NCBI GenBank assembly: GCA_001275005.1
Contig: JWZX01002799.1
Location: 1 to 54,717 of the forward strand
DNA: 54,717 nucleotides
Source of the DNA: Chrysochromulina tobinii
Lineage: Eukaryota; Haptophyta; Prymnesiales; Chrysochromulinaceae
Direction: 5' to 3'
Shown here: positions 45,601 to 54,717 of the stretch, in pieces
Layout: every line of letters begins with the position of its first letter
Numbering within the stretch: position 1 is the first letter of the stretch
Notes under the pieces: model-generated
The model's database searches: none
Seen by the model: only the letters and a program-made list of their open reading frames with translations
Told to the model about the DNA's origin: nothing
Translations under genes and position numbers: made by a program

Positions 45601-48600
45601 GCACGCCGCGCAAGCCATCCAGATCGGCATCTCCCATCACTTCGATGGCCACGCACTGCTGCAGCGCATCTAGCCGATTGCCGGAGAGCGCATCGAAGAT
45701 CTGCGTGTGCTGCTTGCGCAGCTCCCGCGTCCACCACTCGTGCATCGCCTTGAAGGCGACCTGCGGCAGCTCGCGCGGCGCGTGGTTCCATGGGTGCAGC
45801 GCGAGCGTGGCTGGTGGCTCGCCGCTGCTGCCCTCCAAGAAGGTGAGGCCGTGGCAGAGGCCGTCGCCGCCCGCCGTGGCCACATCGGCATCGCGCCAGC
45901 CGCCGGCCGTACGCACGGTGAGCGGCTGGCCGGCGGCGTAGCGCCGGGCGCCGCTGGCGCCGCTGGAGCGCAGCGCCGCAATGAGCGCGGCCTCGAGCGC
46001 GACGGGCTGCAGTTGAGACGTTAGCCTCTCGACCGCCGCACGCACCATGCCGAGCGCGGCTTGGAGCTGTGTGGGATCGCCCTGTTGTGCTTTGAAGAGC
46101 GTCGCCGCCGCATCCACGCACGACTGCACGGCGCCACCCGCCTCGCGCGCCGCGTGCGCGATGCTTTGGCACCGCGCCGCGCCGTCGGCAATCTCGCGTG
46201 CCCGCTCGCCCACGGCGCGCAGAGCCGACTCAGACTCCATCAACCGAGCATCGTCCGCCAGGCGACGTGCAGGCTCGGCGAGGTCTCGAAGCGCACGCGC
46301 ATCGCCGACGAACGCGGCGTCCCAGCCGGCGGCGGGCGGCCGCCACGGCAGTACCGCCTGGCTGCATCGGTCGTAGGCGAGCTCGGCGTCATCACCGCCC
46401 ATGACGGCGGCAGCGACGCGTCCCCCGGTCGCATCGACGACGCCAAAGCGCGGCCCGTCGCCCGCGCTGTTCCCCTGCCAAGAGAGTAAGAGCAGCGGTT
46501 GTCCCTCGGCGACGCGCAGCGGCGATGCGGCGGGCGCATCGACCTGCGGCAGCGGCTCCGCCGGCGCGGCCGTCGCGCTGCCGGACGCAAGCATCTGAAG
46601 CGATCCGAGTGTGTTTGTCAGCGCACCAACGGTGTCGTGCACGTACTTCGTGTACAAGCCAACAACAACCACGGGGTGATCGCCCTTGCTCGTGAACTTG
46701 GAATTTTGGATCCGCTCAATGTCGGCAGCAACATTTAGCTCGCCCGCCTCAACCTCAACGGGTGTCGCGTCCGCGTCGCTGCTCAGCGCAAAGACCTTCG
46801 GCTGCAGCTGATCGAGGTGCACCTGGAGCGCGGGGTAGGCCGTCAACCGCTTCATCAGCTCCCGGCTCAAGGAGTCCTCACAGCAGCACCTGGGTGGGAC
46901 AGTGTGGCAGACGCGTGAGGGATGAGAGGGGATCCCATCACATCTGTGCAGAATAGAAAGGGCAGCGCTCACCATCCACGAGAAAAGTACGGCGTCTCGT
47001 TGTAAAGCGTGTCGAGCCCCTCGCAAAGGCCGGGCCAGGCACCCGCGTCCTTGGCCGCGACGGCAGAGGTGTGCGAGGCAAAGCGCACAATTGGGGGGCT
47101 GTGGTTGAGGTGGCAGCTCTCAATAGTTCCGAACCTGATGAGTGCCGCGCGTACCTTGTTCTCGTCTAAGTTTGCGCTCAACTTGAACAAGCAGACAACG
47201 CCATCGAATTCTGCTGGCCGGGGTGGGATCTCCTCGATCTGGAGCACGGTCGTTGCAAGGATCGATGCATACAGCTGATTCATCGCCCCACCCTCGAGTG
47301 CAAGCTTAAAGGAAGCAGCCTGCTCCGGTGTCCTTGGTGCCTGATACAGCGATCCAAAGTCCCAGAACAAGGCTTCAATTCGGATTACCATCCCCATCAG
47401 AGCGCGTCGAAGCACGCGGACGCGCGAGCCGTCCGGATCCGGATCGCCTGGACTGAGCCAGCCGTAGGTAAGCGCGCCGATGCTCCGATCTCCACGCTCG
47501 ACGAGCGCTGCGGCCTCTTCACAGCTCAGCAGCGGCGACGGCGAGACCCCGCTCCTTTCAATCTCCTCGAGCGCCTGCCGATTCGGCATCTTGAAGTTGG
47601 CCGGCTGCATCAGTAGCCACTTCACGGATAGCAACCGAATCGCTCCTTGCAGAAGGACTTGTATGAGGATGGTGTCGAGCTCTGTGAGCGCCTGACGCAG
47701 CTTTGGCGGCAGCGGTGTACCCGGAGCTGCCTCCGGCACGTCAAGGCCGAGACTCACTAGTTTCCTCTTGTGTTGTTCGCCCACATCGACGAGAAACACC
47801 GACCGCTCCTGCGCCGATGCACCTTCGTAGGCAGCCTTGATGTCCGCGTCTGGGCTCTCGTCGGTCAAAGCAGAGGCACCCGCACCCATGCCGCCTCGGA
47901 CACGCAAAATCCCCGCCAGACGCTCCCCTGCCGCCAGCTCAATCACGTCAACAATGGAGATGCCGTTCTCGACGTTCGTCGGCTCGGCCACCGCCCCTGC
48001 CGACGCCGCCTCTGCTGACACCGCCTCTGCCGACGCCGCTTCTCCCTCCGTCGCCGCTCCGGCCGCCGGCAGCACAACTTCCCTCTTCTTCCGCCTACGG
48101 TTGGCGGCCCTGGCGACGAGCCTGAGGATCTTGGTGCACGAGATGATGAAGACATGCACGGCGGAGGTAACCACGAAGAGCCAGAGGCGAGGATTCGTGA
48201 GGAACCAATGCAGAACTACGAGGATAGAGAGCGCGCCGTCCTTGTCGCGATTGAACGCATTGAAGGCCAAGAGTTCCTCGATGAATCGAATGGCCGGGTC
48301 GATGAAATACCACACGGTGGCACGCGGCTTCGCCCACTGGCTTTGCTTCAGGGCACTCATCATGCCATCGAGAGAGCAAGTGCGAGAGATGAGCCCCATC
48401 GCAGGCTCGCGCGTCCTCTGGGTGCCATGGGCTACGAACTCGGCGGGGAAAGCGACGCCGCTGCTTACCGTGGCTGCTGCCGCAGCAAGCGACGAGTTGT
48501 AGGGCGGCGGGGCTGAACAACGGGCCTGAGTGGCATTATCGCCGGCCAAGCCGATCATTGGGGTCGAAACCTTGCCCAGGAGCGGATCGAGTCGAATTGA

Positions 48601-48720
48601 GAGCGTCAAGAGCGCGAGGAGAGAGCTGTACGCCATTTGTGCCATCGAGACCTGTGCAGAAGATTGTCTGGAGACCCGCGCGATGTCGGATGTGTTTCTC
48701 CGTTTGCTGGGAACATACAT
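42655..48720 (-). CDS. NLR-like protein: membrane segment, SYGWL module with RRM-like insert, NACHT, LRRs (frameshift in LRRs)
   Basis: Exon 1 (46973-48720) encodes a signal-like start, a membrane segment (LWLFVVTSAVHVFIISCTKIL), a low-complexity linker and the same module as the 29.9-32.4 kb LRR protein: IGALTYGWLSPGDPDPDGS, EALFWDFGSLYQAP. It is followed by FDGVVCLFKLSANLDENKVR and GTIESCHLNHSPPIVRFAS, an RRM-like fold. The intron 46890-46972 splices YFSRG(W)CCCEDSL. Exon 2 has a P-loop LLTAPPAAGKTT (first Gly is Ala), Walker B ALLLLDGLDEAG, sensor CTSRP, NACHT winged-helix-like helices, a KOW-like segment and NLRC-type LRRs (GAKAIAEALKVNAVLT). Near 43190 one extra base shifts frame; LRRs continue to a stop at 42655. 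NACHT-LRR proteins usually switch on signalling after ligand sensing. Confidence 0.8.
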
Positions 48721-48956
48721 ACAGGGCGCCGTCCCGGTAGTGATGGGGCAGGGCCGGCGTGCCCCGCGCCGAGAGCACTGTGTGTTCTGCGACGCGTTGA
48801 ATTTGTCACTTTACGGATTACGCTCCCCGCGCCACACTCAGAGGCGAGAGATGTGCGCTCTTGAGTCTTTCCCCTATCGGACGGCGCATCGGCGCGTGCG
48901 GGGGCGTACCGGTGCCGGCACCAGCACCTCCAGTGCCGGCACCAGTTCCGTAGCGC

Positions 48957-49420
48957 TCAGGGCCACTCATACACCGCGAGCCCCGTCCACTGTGCCATCT
49001 GGCCGAGGTGCCTGAAGGTGTTGTTGAAGTACTTGACGGCGCGCAGCTTGGTGTCCGGGCCGAGGGAGAAGGGCTTGCGTAGCCCAGGCTGGTAGCCGAA
49101 GAGGCAGGGGGGGATGTCCAGGTAGCTACGCTCGTTGAACACGTCGGAGAGCGCGCCGTACCGGGCGTCGCCGTAGTCGGCGGTCACGTTGCACAGGAGC
49201 TTACCTGTGTCGTCATTCCACAGCTCCTACGTACGCACGAGGGTGCATGGCAGTGGCCAGTGCAGCGTCGATCACCAGCGGTGTGATCGTCTTGAAGTGA
49301 AGCTTCCCATCCTTTGCCGGCTGTGCACGCCCGCGCCGTCAATCTGGCCGTTCGGGCCGCCGTCGCCAATGGCCGTCGCAGCCCGCGTCGCAGAGTTGAT
49401 TGGCGACTAATCGGAAAAGA
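48957..49420 (-). pseudogene. Gene relic, family not recognised
   Basis: Protein-like sequence lies in pieces in different frames: KLHFKTITPLVIDAALATAM up to YVGAVE, then one frame over LWNDDTGKLLCNVTADYGDA ... PPCLFGYQPGLRKPFSLG ... TFRHLGQMAQWTGLAVYEWP before a stop at 48957. A short deletion or missed tiny intron near 49225 would explain the change. It has no recognisable start. I cannot name the family. Confidence 0.4.
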
Positions 49421-49467
49421 TAAAACGCCTAGGCAGTGAAGCAGTGTCTGTGCGAAAACACCCTGCA

Positions 49468-52400
49468 CTAAAGCATCTCCCCACGAAGCAGGAGCTTGGG
49501 CAGCCCCTCCGCCACCACCTCCCTCGCGAGGTGCGGGCAGAGGTGCGGGAAGATGAGCAGGCGGCCGCGCCGCGGCGTCACAGCGGCAAGCACTCGTGAA
49601 GGCTGCGCGAGCCGTTGGAGCAGAACCGTCTCGCCGCCTACCGTGCAATCGGTGAGGTAAAGGATAAAGGTGCATTTGGAGGTGCGCCCGTCACGGCGCG
49701 TGCGGCTCAGGTCGACGTGCGGAGGCAGACCGCCGCCTGCCTCGGCGTACAGAAGGTAGCGCATCTGTACCATCGCCTCGCCCTCACACGGCGGGGACTC
49801 GCCCGAAACTCGCGCCGCCCCGAGCACGGCCGCTCGAAGCGCGTTCACCACCCATCCCTCGGCGTCGCAGTAGTACGAGCGGTCGTTGAGGCCCTGCGAA
49901 CAGCGCGCTCGCGCTGCCATCGGAAGCGACGAGTAGAGCTCGTCGAGGGCGACACAGACGCTCTCCGACACGCCACCGTCGATGTAGCAGGCGCCCGCCC
50001 CAGCGTGTAAAGAGGACGGTGGAACCAGGCGAACCAGGCGAGGCTCTGGCGGCACGGGCTGCCAGCTGGGCACCTGGCCTGGCTGGAGAATCGTGGCGAG
50101 GGCGTGTCGAAGCACATACTCCACCGGCGCGAGCCGTGCTGAACCGAGCGCGCCCACGTCGGCACCCGCCTCGGCGAGTAATGCGAGCACCTTCGTGTGC
50201 CCACGCGCGGCGGCCGCGCATGCCGCGGTCGAACCGCCGTGGGAGCGCGTGTCTGCGAGACAGACCAAGACGTAAGAGCATGCCATGAAAATGGCCATCA
50301 GTGGTCCTCAGTGGTCCTCAGCGGCACTCGCCTGCCGATAAACCAAGACGCAAGAGCAGGCGGAGTGCGGCCGAATGCCCATAGGCTGCGCTCAAGAAGA
50401 CGGCGTTCTGCCCATACTCATCGAGCGCACCGCTCAGATCAAAGCCGACGCCGATGAGCGCCTCGAGTCGTACCTGTGGGGAGAGGGTACCGTGGTGAGC
50501 ACTTGCAGCAGCGAGACTCAGCGTCACGCGCCGTAGTGAGCACATACCAAGTCGCCCTCGGCCGCGGCGGCCGCTGCTTGCTCGCGACGTTTCTCGTCGT
50601 TGAGCATGCGCATCTTGGCAAGGGCCGCCTCGCGTGGGGGGGCACTGCGCAGCGTGCGCCGGTTCTCTTTGGGAAGCTCTTTGGAATGGTCTGTGGAATG
50701 GTCGCGGCTGCCACCACTCGCGGTTTCGTCACCCTCGGCCTCGCCGCCCCCGGCGCCTTCATGTTCACAGTCGGCGGCCAGGCCGGCGAGCGCGGCTTTG
50801 GCACGCTGATCCGAGGCCCATTTGCGGCCTGCGGCGACAGCGTCGGCTGCGAGGATGTGTGCGTCAGACCAAATGAGTGGGCGCAGCAGCACGACACTCT
50901 GCGCGAGCACCTGCGAGGTCATGCGAGATCATGCGAGGTCATCCGAGGTCATCAGAGGTCATCAGAGGTCATCAAAGGTCAACAAAAGTCATCAGAGGTC
51001 ATCAAAGGTCAACAAAAGTCTCAGAGGTCATCGGGGTCATCAGCATTATACCTCCCAACGAGCAGTGCCGCTTGCATCCATCTCTAAGCGCAACCAGCCG
51101 ATTGCACGCACGAGGTCACCACGCGCCGCGAGCGAGATGGCGAGCCGTGCCTCGATCAGGTGGGCTCGCGCCTCACTCGCACGCGCATCTGGTGCCGCCT
51201 CGTGTGCCGCCACGTGCACTTGCCCGAGCACGCGGAGATCGAGTACTAGCTGAAGCTGCGCAGGTACTGGCGGCTCATCAGGGTCAAATACGACGGCGTG
51301 CTCCAAGGGTGGCACAGCTTCGAAACGCAGAGAGCCCGGCGCACCTGCGAGGTACTCAGAGGCACTCAGAGGCAATCAAAGACACTCAAAGCAATCCCTT
51401 ATTCATGAGGAAAGTCAGCTGCTTCCCGAGGGTTTTATCAAAGGCACTCAGAGCAATGCCGCCTCACTCATGAGGAAAGTCAGCTGCTTCCCGAGGGCCC
51501 GCCGCCGATCGACTTCCATCTCGATCAGGACGCGTCGCATGCTTGGTGCCTTTGGGCCCGCGCCGTCCACGCCGCCGGATGTACTCGATTTCGTCATCAT
51601 TTCGTCGATTTCTTCAGTCTCGGCTCCGCACCGGGGCTGCCGTGCCGGTATGCATGCGAGCTCGTCGACCGGAGATGCATTCGAGCTCGTTCGCGGTTCG
51701 TCACGTTCGTCAGAATGCACAGGAGGTGCATTCGAACTCTCCCCAGCTCGCCAGCTCTCCACCTCGACGCTACACACCTCTTCGGGCGCCTTGCTCTTAT
51801 CAGCAGCAGCAGCAGCGGACCGAACATACCCAGCCGCAGCACCGGCGGTGAGTGACCTTGCATTTTCCAGTGCCCACGCCGCGAGCGCCGCCGGTAGCCC
51901 TTCGCGGCAAAGGCTCGGCGGCGGCGGCCGAAGCGTCTCGTCCACGACCCGGGGGGCCGCACAGCCGCGACAGACGGGCCGCGAACCAAAGTTAGCGTAC
52001 GCGCAGCATTCACACGTCCAGTCGGCCAGAGGACGTGGTGCGCCTCCTTGGCCGCTCGGCGGCTCGAGTCCGCGCGCTGCCAGCTCGATGGCGGCGGAAG
52101 GGTCCTCCGCCCCACGCATGGGTGCGTGCGCGCCGCATCGAGGGCAGACGATCTCATCGCCCTCCACGCCGACCTCCTCGTCCGTCTCCCTGTCCGTGTG
52201 TCGGTCGCCCTCGTCATCACCATCACCATCCTCGTCGTGGCGGCGTGGCGTGGTAAGCAGAGTGCGCCACACGCAGCCTTCGCAGACCGCGCACCCACAG
52301 GCATCAAAACACACGGTTCGCCCTGTCACACCACACTTGGCGCAGGGCGGCAGCGGCGCGGCGCCGAGCACGACGTCGCGCGCGGCAAAGCAGCGCAGCC

Positions 52401-52974
52401 GTGCGACGCATTCGACTGCATATGTAGCTGCGGCGCTTTCGAGGCCAGAGCCCGTGCGTCGCGAAAGACGCTCACTCAGCTCCTTTTCCTCCTCAGCGGA
52501 GAGAGCACCAGCGGGCGCACGGTCTGAGATTGTCGGTGCCGCACCGCCGATCAGCAGCTGCTTTACAATGTCGTGCCGCCGCCGCCACGCCGCGTAGCTC
52601 AGGAGCGTAATTCGCTTCTCGAAGCCAACATTATTGGTGCCCAGCCGCGTGTGAGATGCGGGCATGGCGTGCAATGAGTCTAGATCTATCGCTGCCAGCG
52701 CGCGCACACCGAACCGCTTGGAGATACGATGGTCGATTGCGTTGAAGAGATCAGCCACCTCTGATGGAGAGAGCGGCCGACGAGGTGCTAGCGTGCCGTC
52801 ACGGAGGGCAGCGTAAATCACGCGGCGCTCGCGGTGGCGAGGCGCCTCCTTGCCACCCATTTGTGGAGTTACTACAATGAGATCGCGTGCCTTGCTTGAT
52901 GTGTGTTGCGACGGTGAGTGACGACGCTCTTGCGTCGGCACACAGCGTTCGTCGCCATCGAACGAAACCCGCAA
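49468..52974 (-). CDS. RING-like/RanBP2 zinc finger - ankyrin - 2OG-Fe(II) oxygenase protein (5 exons, about 1025 aa)
   Basis: Exons (minus): 51468-52974, 51052-51344, 50548-50910, 50344-50473, 49468-50252, all in phase. Order: an N-terminal region with an ankyrin-like helix pair (ITLLSYAAWRRRHDIVKQLL), a Cys-rich RING-like cluster (CAKCGVTGRTVCFDACGCAV...CEGC ... CPRCGAH) and a RanBP2-type finger (WTCECCAYANFGSRPVCRGC). Low-complexity and coiled-coil stretches follow. Exons 4-5 rejoin an ankyrin pair (EYGQNAVFLSAAYGHSAALR ... STAACAAAARGHTKVLALL). The C terminus is a prolyl-hydroxylase-type oxygenase: GGGLPPHVDLSR (HxD), CTFILYLTDCTVGGET, RLLIFPHLCPHLAREV (distal His) and KLLLRGEML (Arg). 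It may couple protein binding or ubiquitin-type recognition to hydroxylation; substrate unknown. Confidence 0.8.
50474..50547 (-). mobile_element. Introner pair in ankyrin/2OG gene
   Basis: The gene sense runs GTATGTGCTCACTACGGCGCG, then GCAAGTGCTCACCACGGTACC and CTCTCCCCACAG. Two family I cores, one 5'-truncated, therefore make up the whole 74-nt intron. It has no obvious exon duplication, so it may be the older or secondary form. Confidence 0.75.
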
Positions 52975-53238
52975 ACCCGAGGTGTGAATTGGAAGTTCAC
53001 CGAGATGAAGATGCGCCTTATCAAGGACGCGCTTAAGGCGACCGGGCGGGGCTAAGCGTTAAGCGGCCCGGCCCGGCGGCTGATCGAGGACAAGGGGGTC
53101 CAGGGGAGACGGGGTCCCCGAGCTTCTTTAGTCAAACCGCACACGTATGTACGCCGGTCCGGTGTCTTGGGTGTCGAATGGTACCTGTCGAATTATAAAC
53201 ATTGGCTGTGAATTGGCTATCTAAGATTTCTGAAGCCA
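52975..53238. other. Intergenic with a short coding relic on the plus strand
   Basis: At 52948-53056 the plus strand reads FVAIERNPQTRGVNWKFTEM and KMRLIKDALKATGRG before TAA; the composition is protein-like but the piece is short and its family unknown. The remainder has nothing recognisable. Confidence 0.35.
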
Positions 53239-54624
53239 TCAGCGCCCGACTTCTCCCGCCATGGGTCCCATCGTATGGCACTGCGTGAGCGTTGCGCGCA
53301 GCTCGCCCGACGCAGGGCACGCGGCAAAGCAAGGCACGGAGCGCGCCTCGGCCTCATCCTCAGCGGTGGGCGCGACCCCAAATTGGAACTTGCAAGAGAG
53401 AGTCGTGTAGTCGGGCACCATGCGCATGGGCACACCCATGTCCTCATTGAAGAACTTCTGCGTCGGCATTTTGCAGGCATTGACGCAGATGCTCGCGCAT
53501 GCCGCCTCCTCAAGAAAGCGGCAACGGCGCACAACGACCTGCTGCCCCACGCCGTCGCCTACCGTCGAGCGCGCGCGCACGTCCGCATCGAGGTTCGTCA
53601 CTTCACAAGGGCCCATGAGCCATTGGCCCATCTGTGCTGTAGCCCACGCGTTGAGCTTGGCGGAGAAGGCGGGAAACGGCCTGGCGAAGAGCTGCTCGAA
53701 CCAGTACGGGAGGCCGCGCCGGCCAGCGGGCGCAAACGGCGGCCAATCGGGGAAGAGCTCGTTGAGCACGCGCCGGGCGGCGACGGCGCTCGCTGGTCCG
53801 CGGATAGCGACCAGCCTTCTAGCCAAGTCGACGATGCCGCCAAATCCGTGGACGCTCGAGTCGCTGCCGAGCTCGGCCGCCAGCGCCGCGCGGAAGGCCC
53901 GCTCAAAGAAGGCATCGGCCGTGCGTCCAAGTGGGCCAGCGGAGACGCCTTCCTCCCACGCAGCTGCCGAGTCGACGCCGACGGGGGGCCATGCGCCGGC
54001 GCTGGCCATCGAATCGGTCGGCTTAGCCGCCATGCGCGACCGAAACGGCGGTGCCGTGGTCGACACCAGAGGAGGCGAGGAGGGCGCCGCTGCTAGCGGC
54101 GGCAGCGGCGGTGGTACAGAAGACCCGAGGAACGCCTCCCAAGTGGTGAACTCCGAGTAGTAGCGATCGGGCTGTGTTGGCAGCCGCGCAGCTTCGCCCC
54201 CATCTTGTTGGACGCGTGCATACTCGGCCTGACTTTGTACGCCACGGGAACGCACGAGGGCGAGTGCTTCGTCCCACGACAGCGGTACACCCAGCCAGTC
54301 CTCCCATCCTCGAAACTCATTCGCCCACACCACTTCCGGGTTCTTGGGAAGCCGATACGGACCCGGGCAGCTGTACTCGAGCCATTCGTCTTTGGTGCTT
54401 AAGGCCATCGCACGAGCAAACTTGCGAGCCTCCTCGAAGCTCAGGTTGGCGAATGGCGACGGCTTCGCAAGCATGGCGATCGCTGCGCGGACGACGATCG
54501 TGCGCATCAGAAATGATTGATCCGCTACACACAAAGTTTCGGCAAAGTTCCTTTCGAGATGCGGAACGATGCGGGCGTGCCCGCCCGCCCATCCCGGCGC
54601 CATTGTGATAAAAAAAAGTTCCAA
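53239..54624 (-). CDS. DWARF27-like beta-carotene isomerase domain with N-terminal WxxWLG repeats (461 aa)
   Basis: An intronless frame. The C-terminal part (residues about 345-450) matches the D27 family: VVVRRCRFLEEAACASICVN, ACKMPTQKFFNEDMGVPMRM, PDYTTLSCKFQFGVAPTAED and VPCFAACP, with the conserved Cys set. D27 is an iron-containing isomerase that starts strigolactone/apocarotenoid synthesis in plastids. The N-terminal part has two tryptophan repeats (GWEDWLGVPLSWDEALALVR ... LPTQPDRYYSEFTTWEAFLG), a motif I associate with algal and viral proteins of unknown role. No clear plastid transit peptide is seen at the chosen start. A Pro/Ser/Ala linker joins the halves. Confidence 0.8.
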   Translation of the reverse strand: MELFFITMAPGWAGGHARIVPHLERNFAETLCVADQSFLMRTIVVRAAIAMLAKPSPFANLSFEEARKFARAMALSTKDEWLEYSCPGPYRLPKNPEVVWANEFRGWEDWLGVPLSWDEALALVRSRGVQSQAEYARVQQDGGEAARLPTQPDRYYSEFTTWEAFLGSSVPPPLPPLAAAPSSPPLVSTTAPPFRSRMAAKPTDSMASAGAWPPVGVDSAAAWEEGVSAGPLGRTADAFFERAFRAALAAELGSDSSVHGFGGIVDLARRLVAIRGPASAVAARRVLNELFPDWPPFAPAGRRGLPYWFEQLFARPFPAFSAKLNAWATAQMGQWLMGPCEVTNLDADVRARSTVGDGVGQQVVVRRCRFLEEAACASICVNACKMPTQKFFNEDMGVPMRMVPDYTTLSCKFQFGVAPTAEDEAEARSVPCFAACPASGELRATLTQCHTMGPMAGEVGR

Positions 54625-54717
54625 CCTTGGTGGATAGTGACACGGAGTGTCTCTGAGGAGAAGCTAGTATCATCGCGCCGCGTCCAATCACTCCCGACCA
54701 CAGAAGTTCCTCTAACT

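Overview
The window looks like compact, GC-rich nuclear DNA from a unicellular eukaryotic alga. A haptophyte-like organism is my best guess; a pelagophyte or dinoflagellate relative is possible. Evidence for a eukaryote: multi-exon genes on both strands whose exons rejoin in frame at GT-AG (sometimes GC-AG) junctions, a non-LTR retrotransposon, JmjC, SET, Hint and NACHT-LRR proteins. Evidence for a photosynthetic lineage: a DWARF27-type carotenoid isomerase and a lumen-targeted-looking FKBP. I recognise no tRNA or rRNA gene and no prokaryotic operon.

Layout. 1-2.5 kb: minus-strand non-LTR retrotransposon with a 2A-like motif and an APE endonuclease, running off the left edge, next to a 0.7-kb TGCATTC array. 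3.9-9.6 kb: three sugar-transferase genes, nearly intronless and visibly less GC-rich than the DNA to the right. 10.6-14.8 kb (-): an 11-exon secretory thioredoxin/thioredoxin-reductase fusion. 15.2-18.3 kb (+): an 11-exon exostosin-like glycosyltransferase. 18.6-20.2 kb (+): SOD-like/Hint protein. 20.7-24.1 kb (+): 10-exon flavin monooxygenase-like gene. 24.4-25.0 kb (+): FKBP. 25.3-29.5 kb (-): 9-exon AAA ATPase. 29.9-32.4 kb (-): membrane LRR protein. 32.8-41.2 kb (+): 2-oxoglutarate oxygenase, radical-SAM-like protein, JmjC protein and SET protein. 41.4-54.6 kb (-): orphan Cys/His protein, large NACHT-LRR (NLR-like) protein, a gene relic, a zinc-finger/ankyrin/2OG-oxygenase protein and a D27-like isomerase.

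The outstanding feature is the introns. From about 10.6 to 51 kb nearly every intron has the same plan. The first 15-50 bases of the downstream exon, beginning at its G-T, are duplicated at the start of the intron. A core follows, and the true exon copy starts after the terminal AG. Two main core families recur: (I) an introner of about 40 nt, GCATGCAAGTGCTCACCACG...CTCTCCCCACAG, about 20 copies; (II) arrays of CTGATTGCC / CTGATGACC units ending CTCATCAG. A telomere-like CCCTAAACCCTAAC core occurs once. All cores carry a CTRAY-like (branch-point-like) pentamer, and the arrays flip strand with the gene that contains them. Some insertions have become nested tandem arrays (periods 65, 74, 75, 83 and 87 bp), one is still in frame, and one introner core has become coding sequence. 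Small exonic tandem duplications, including two that break frames, suggest that tandem duplication is unusually active in this genome.
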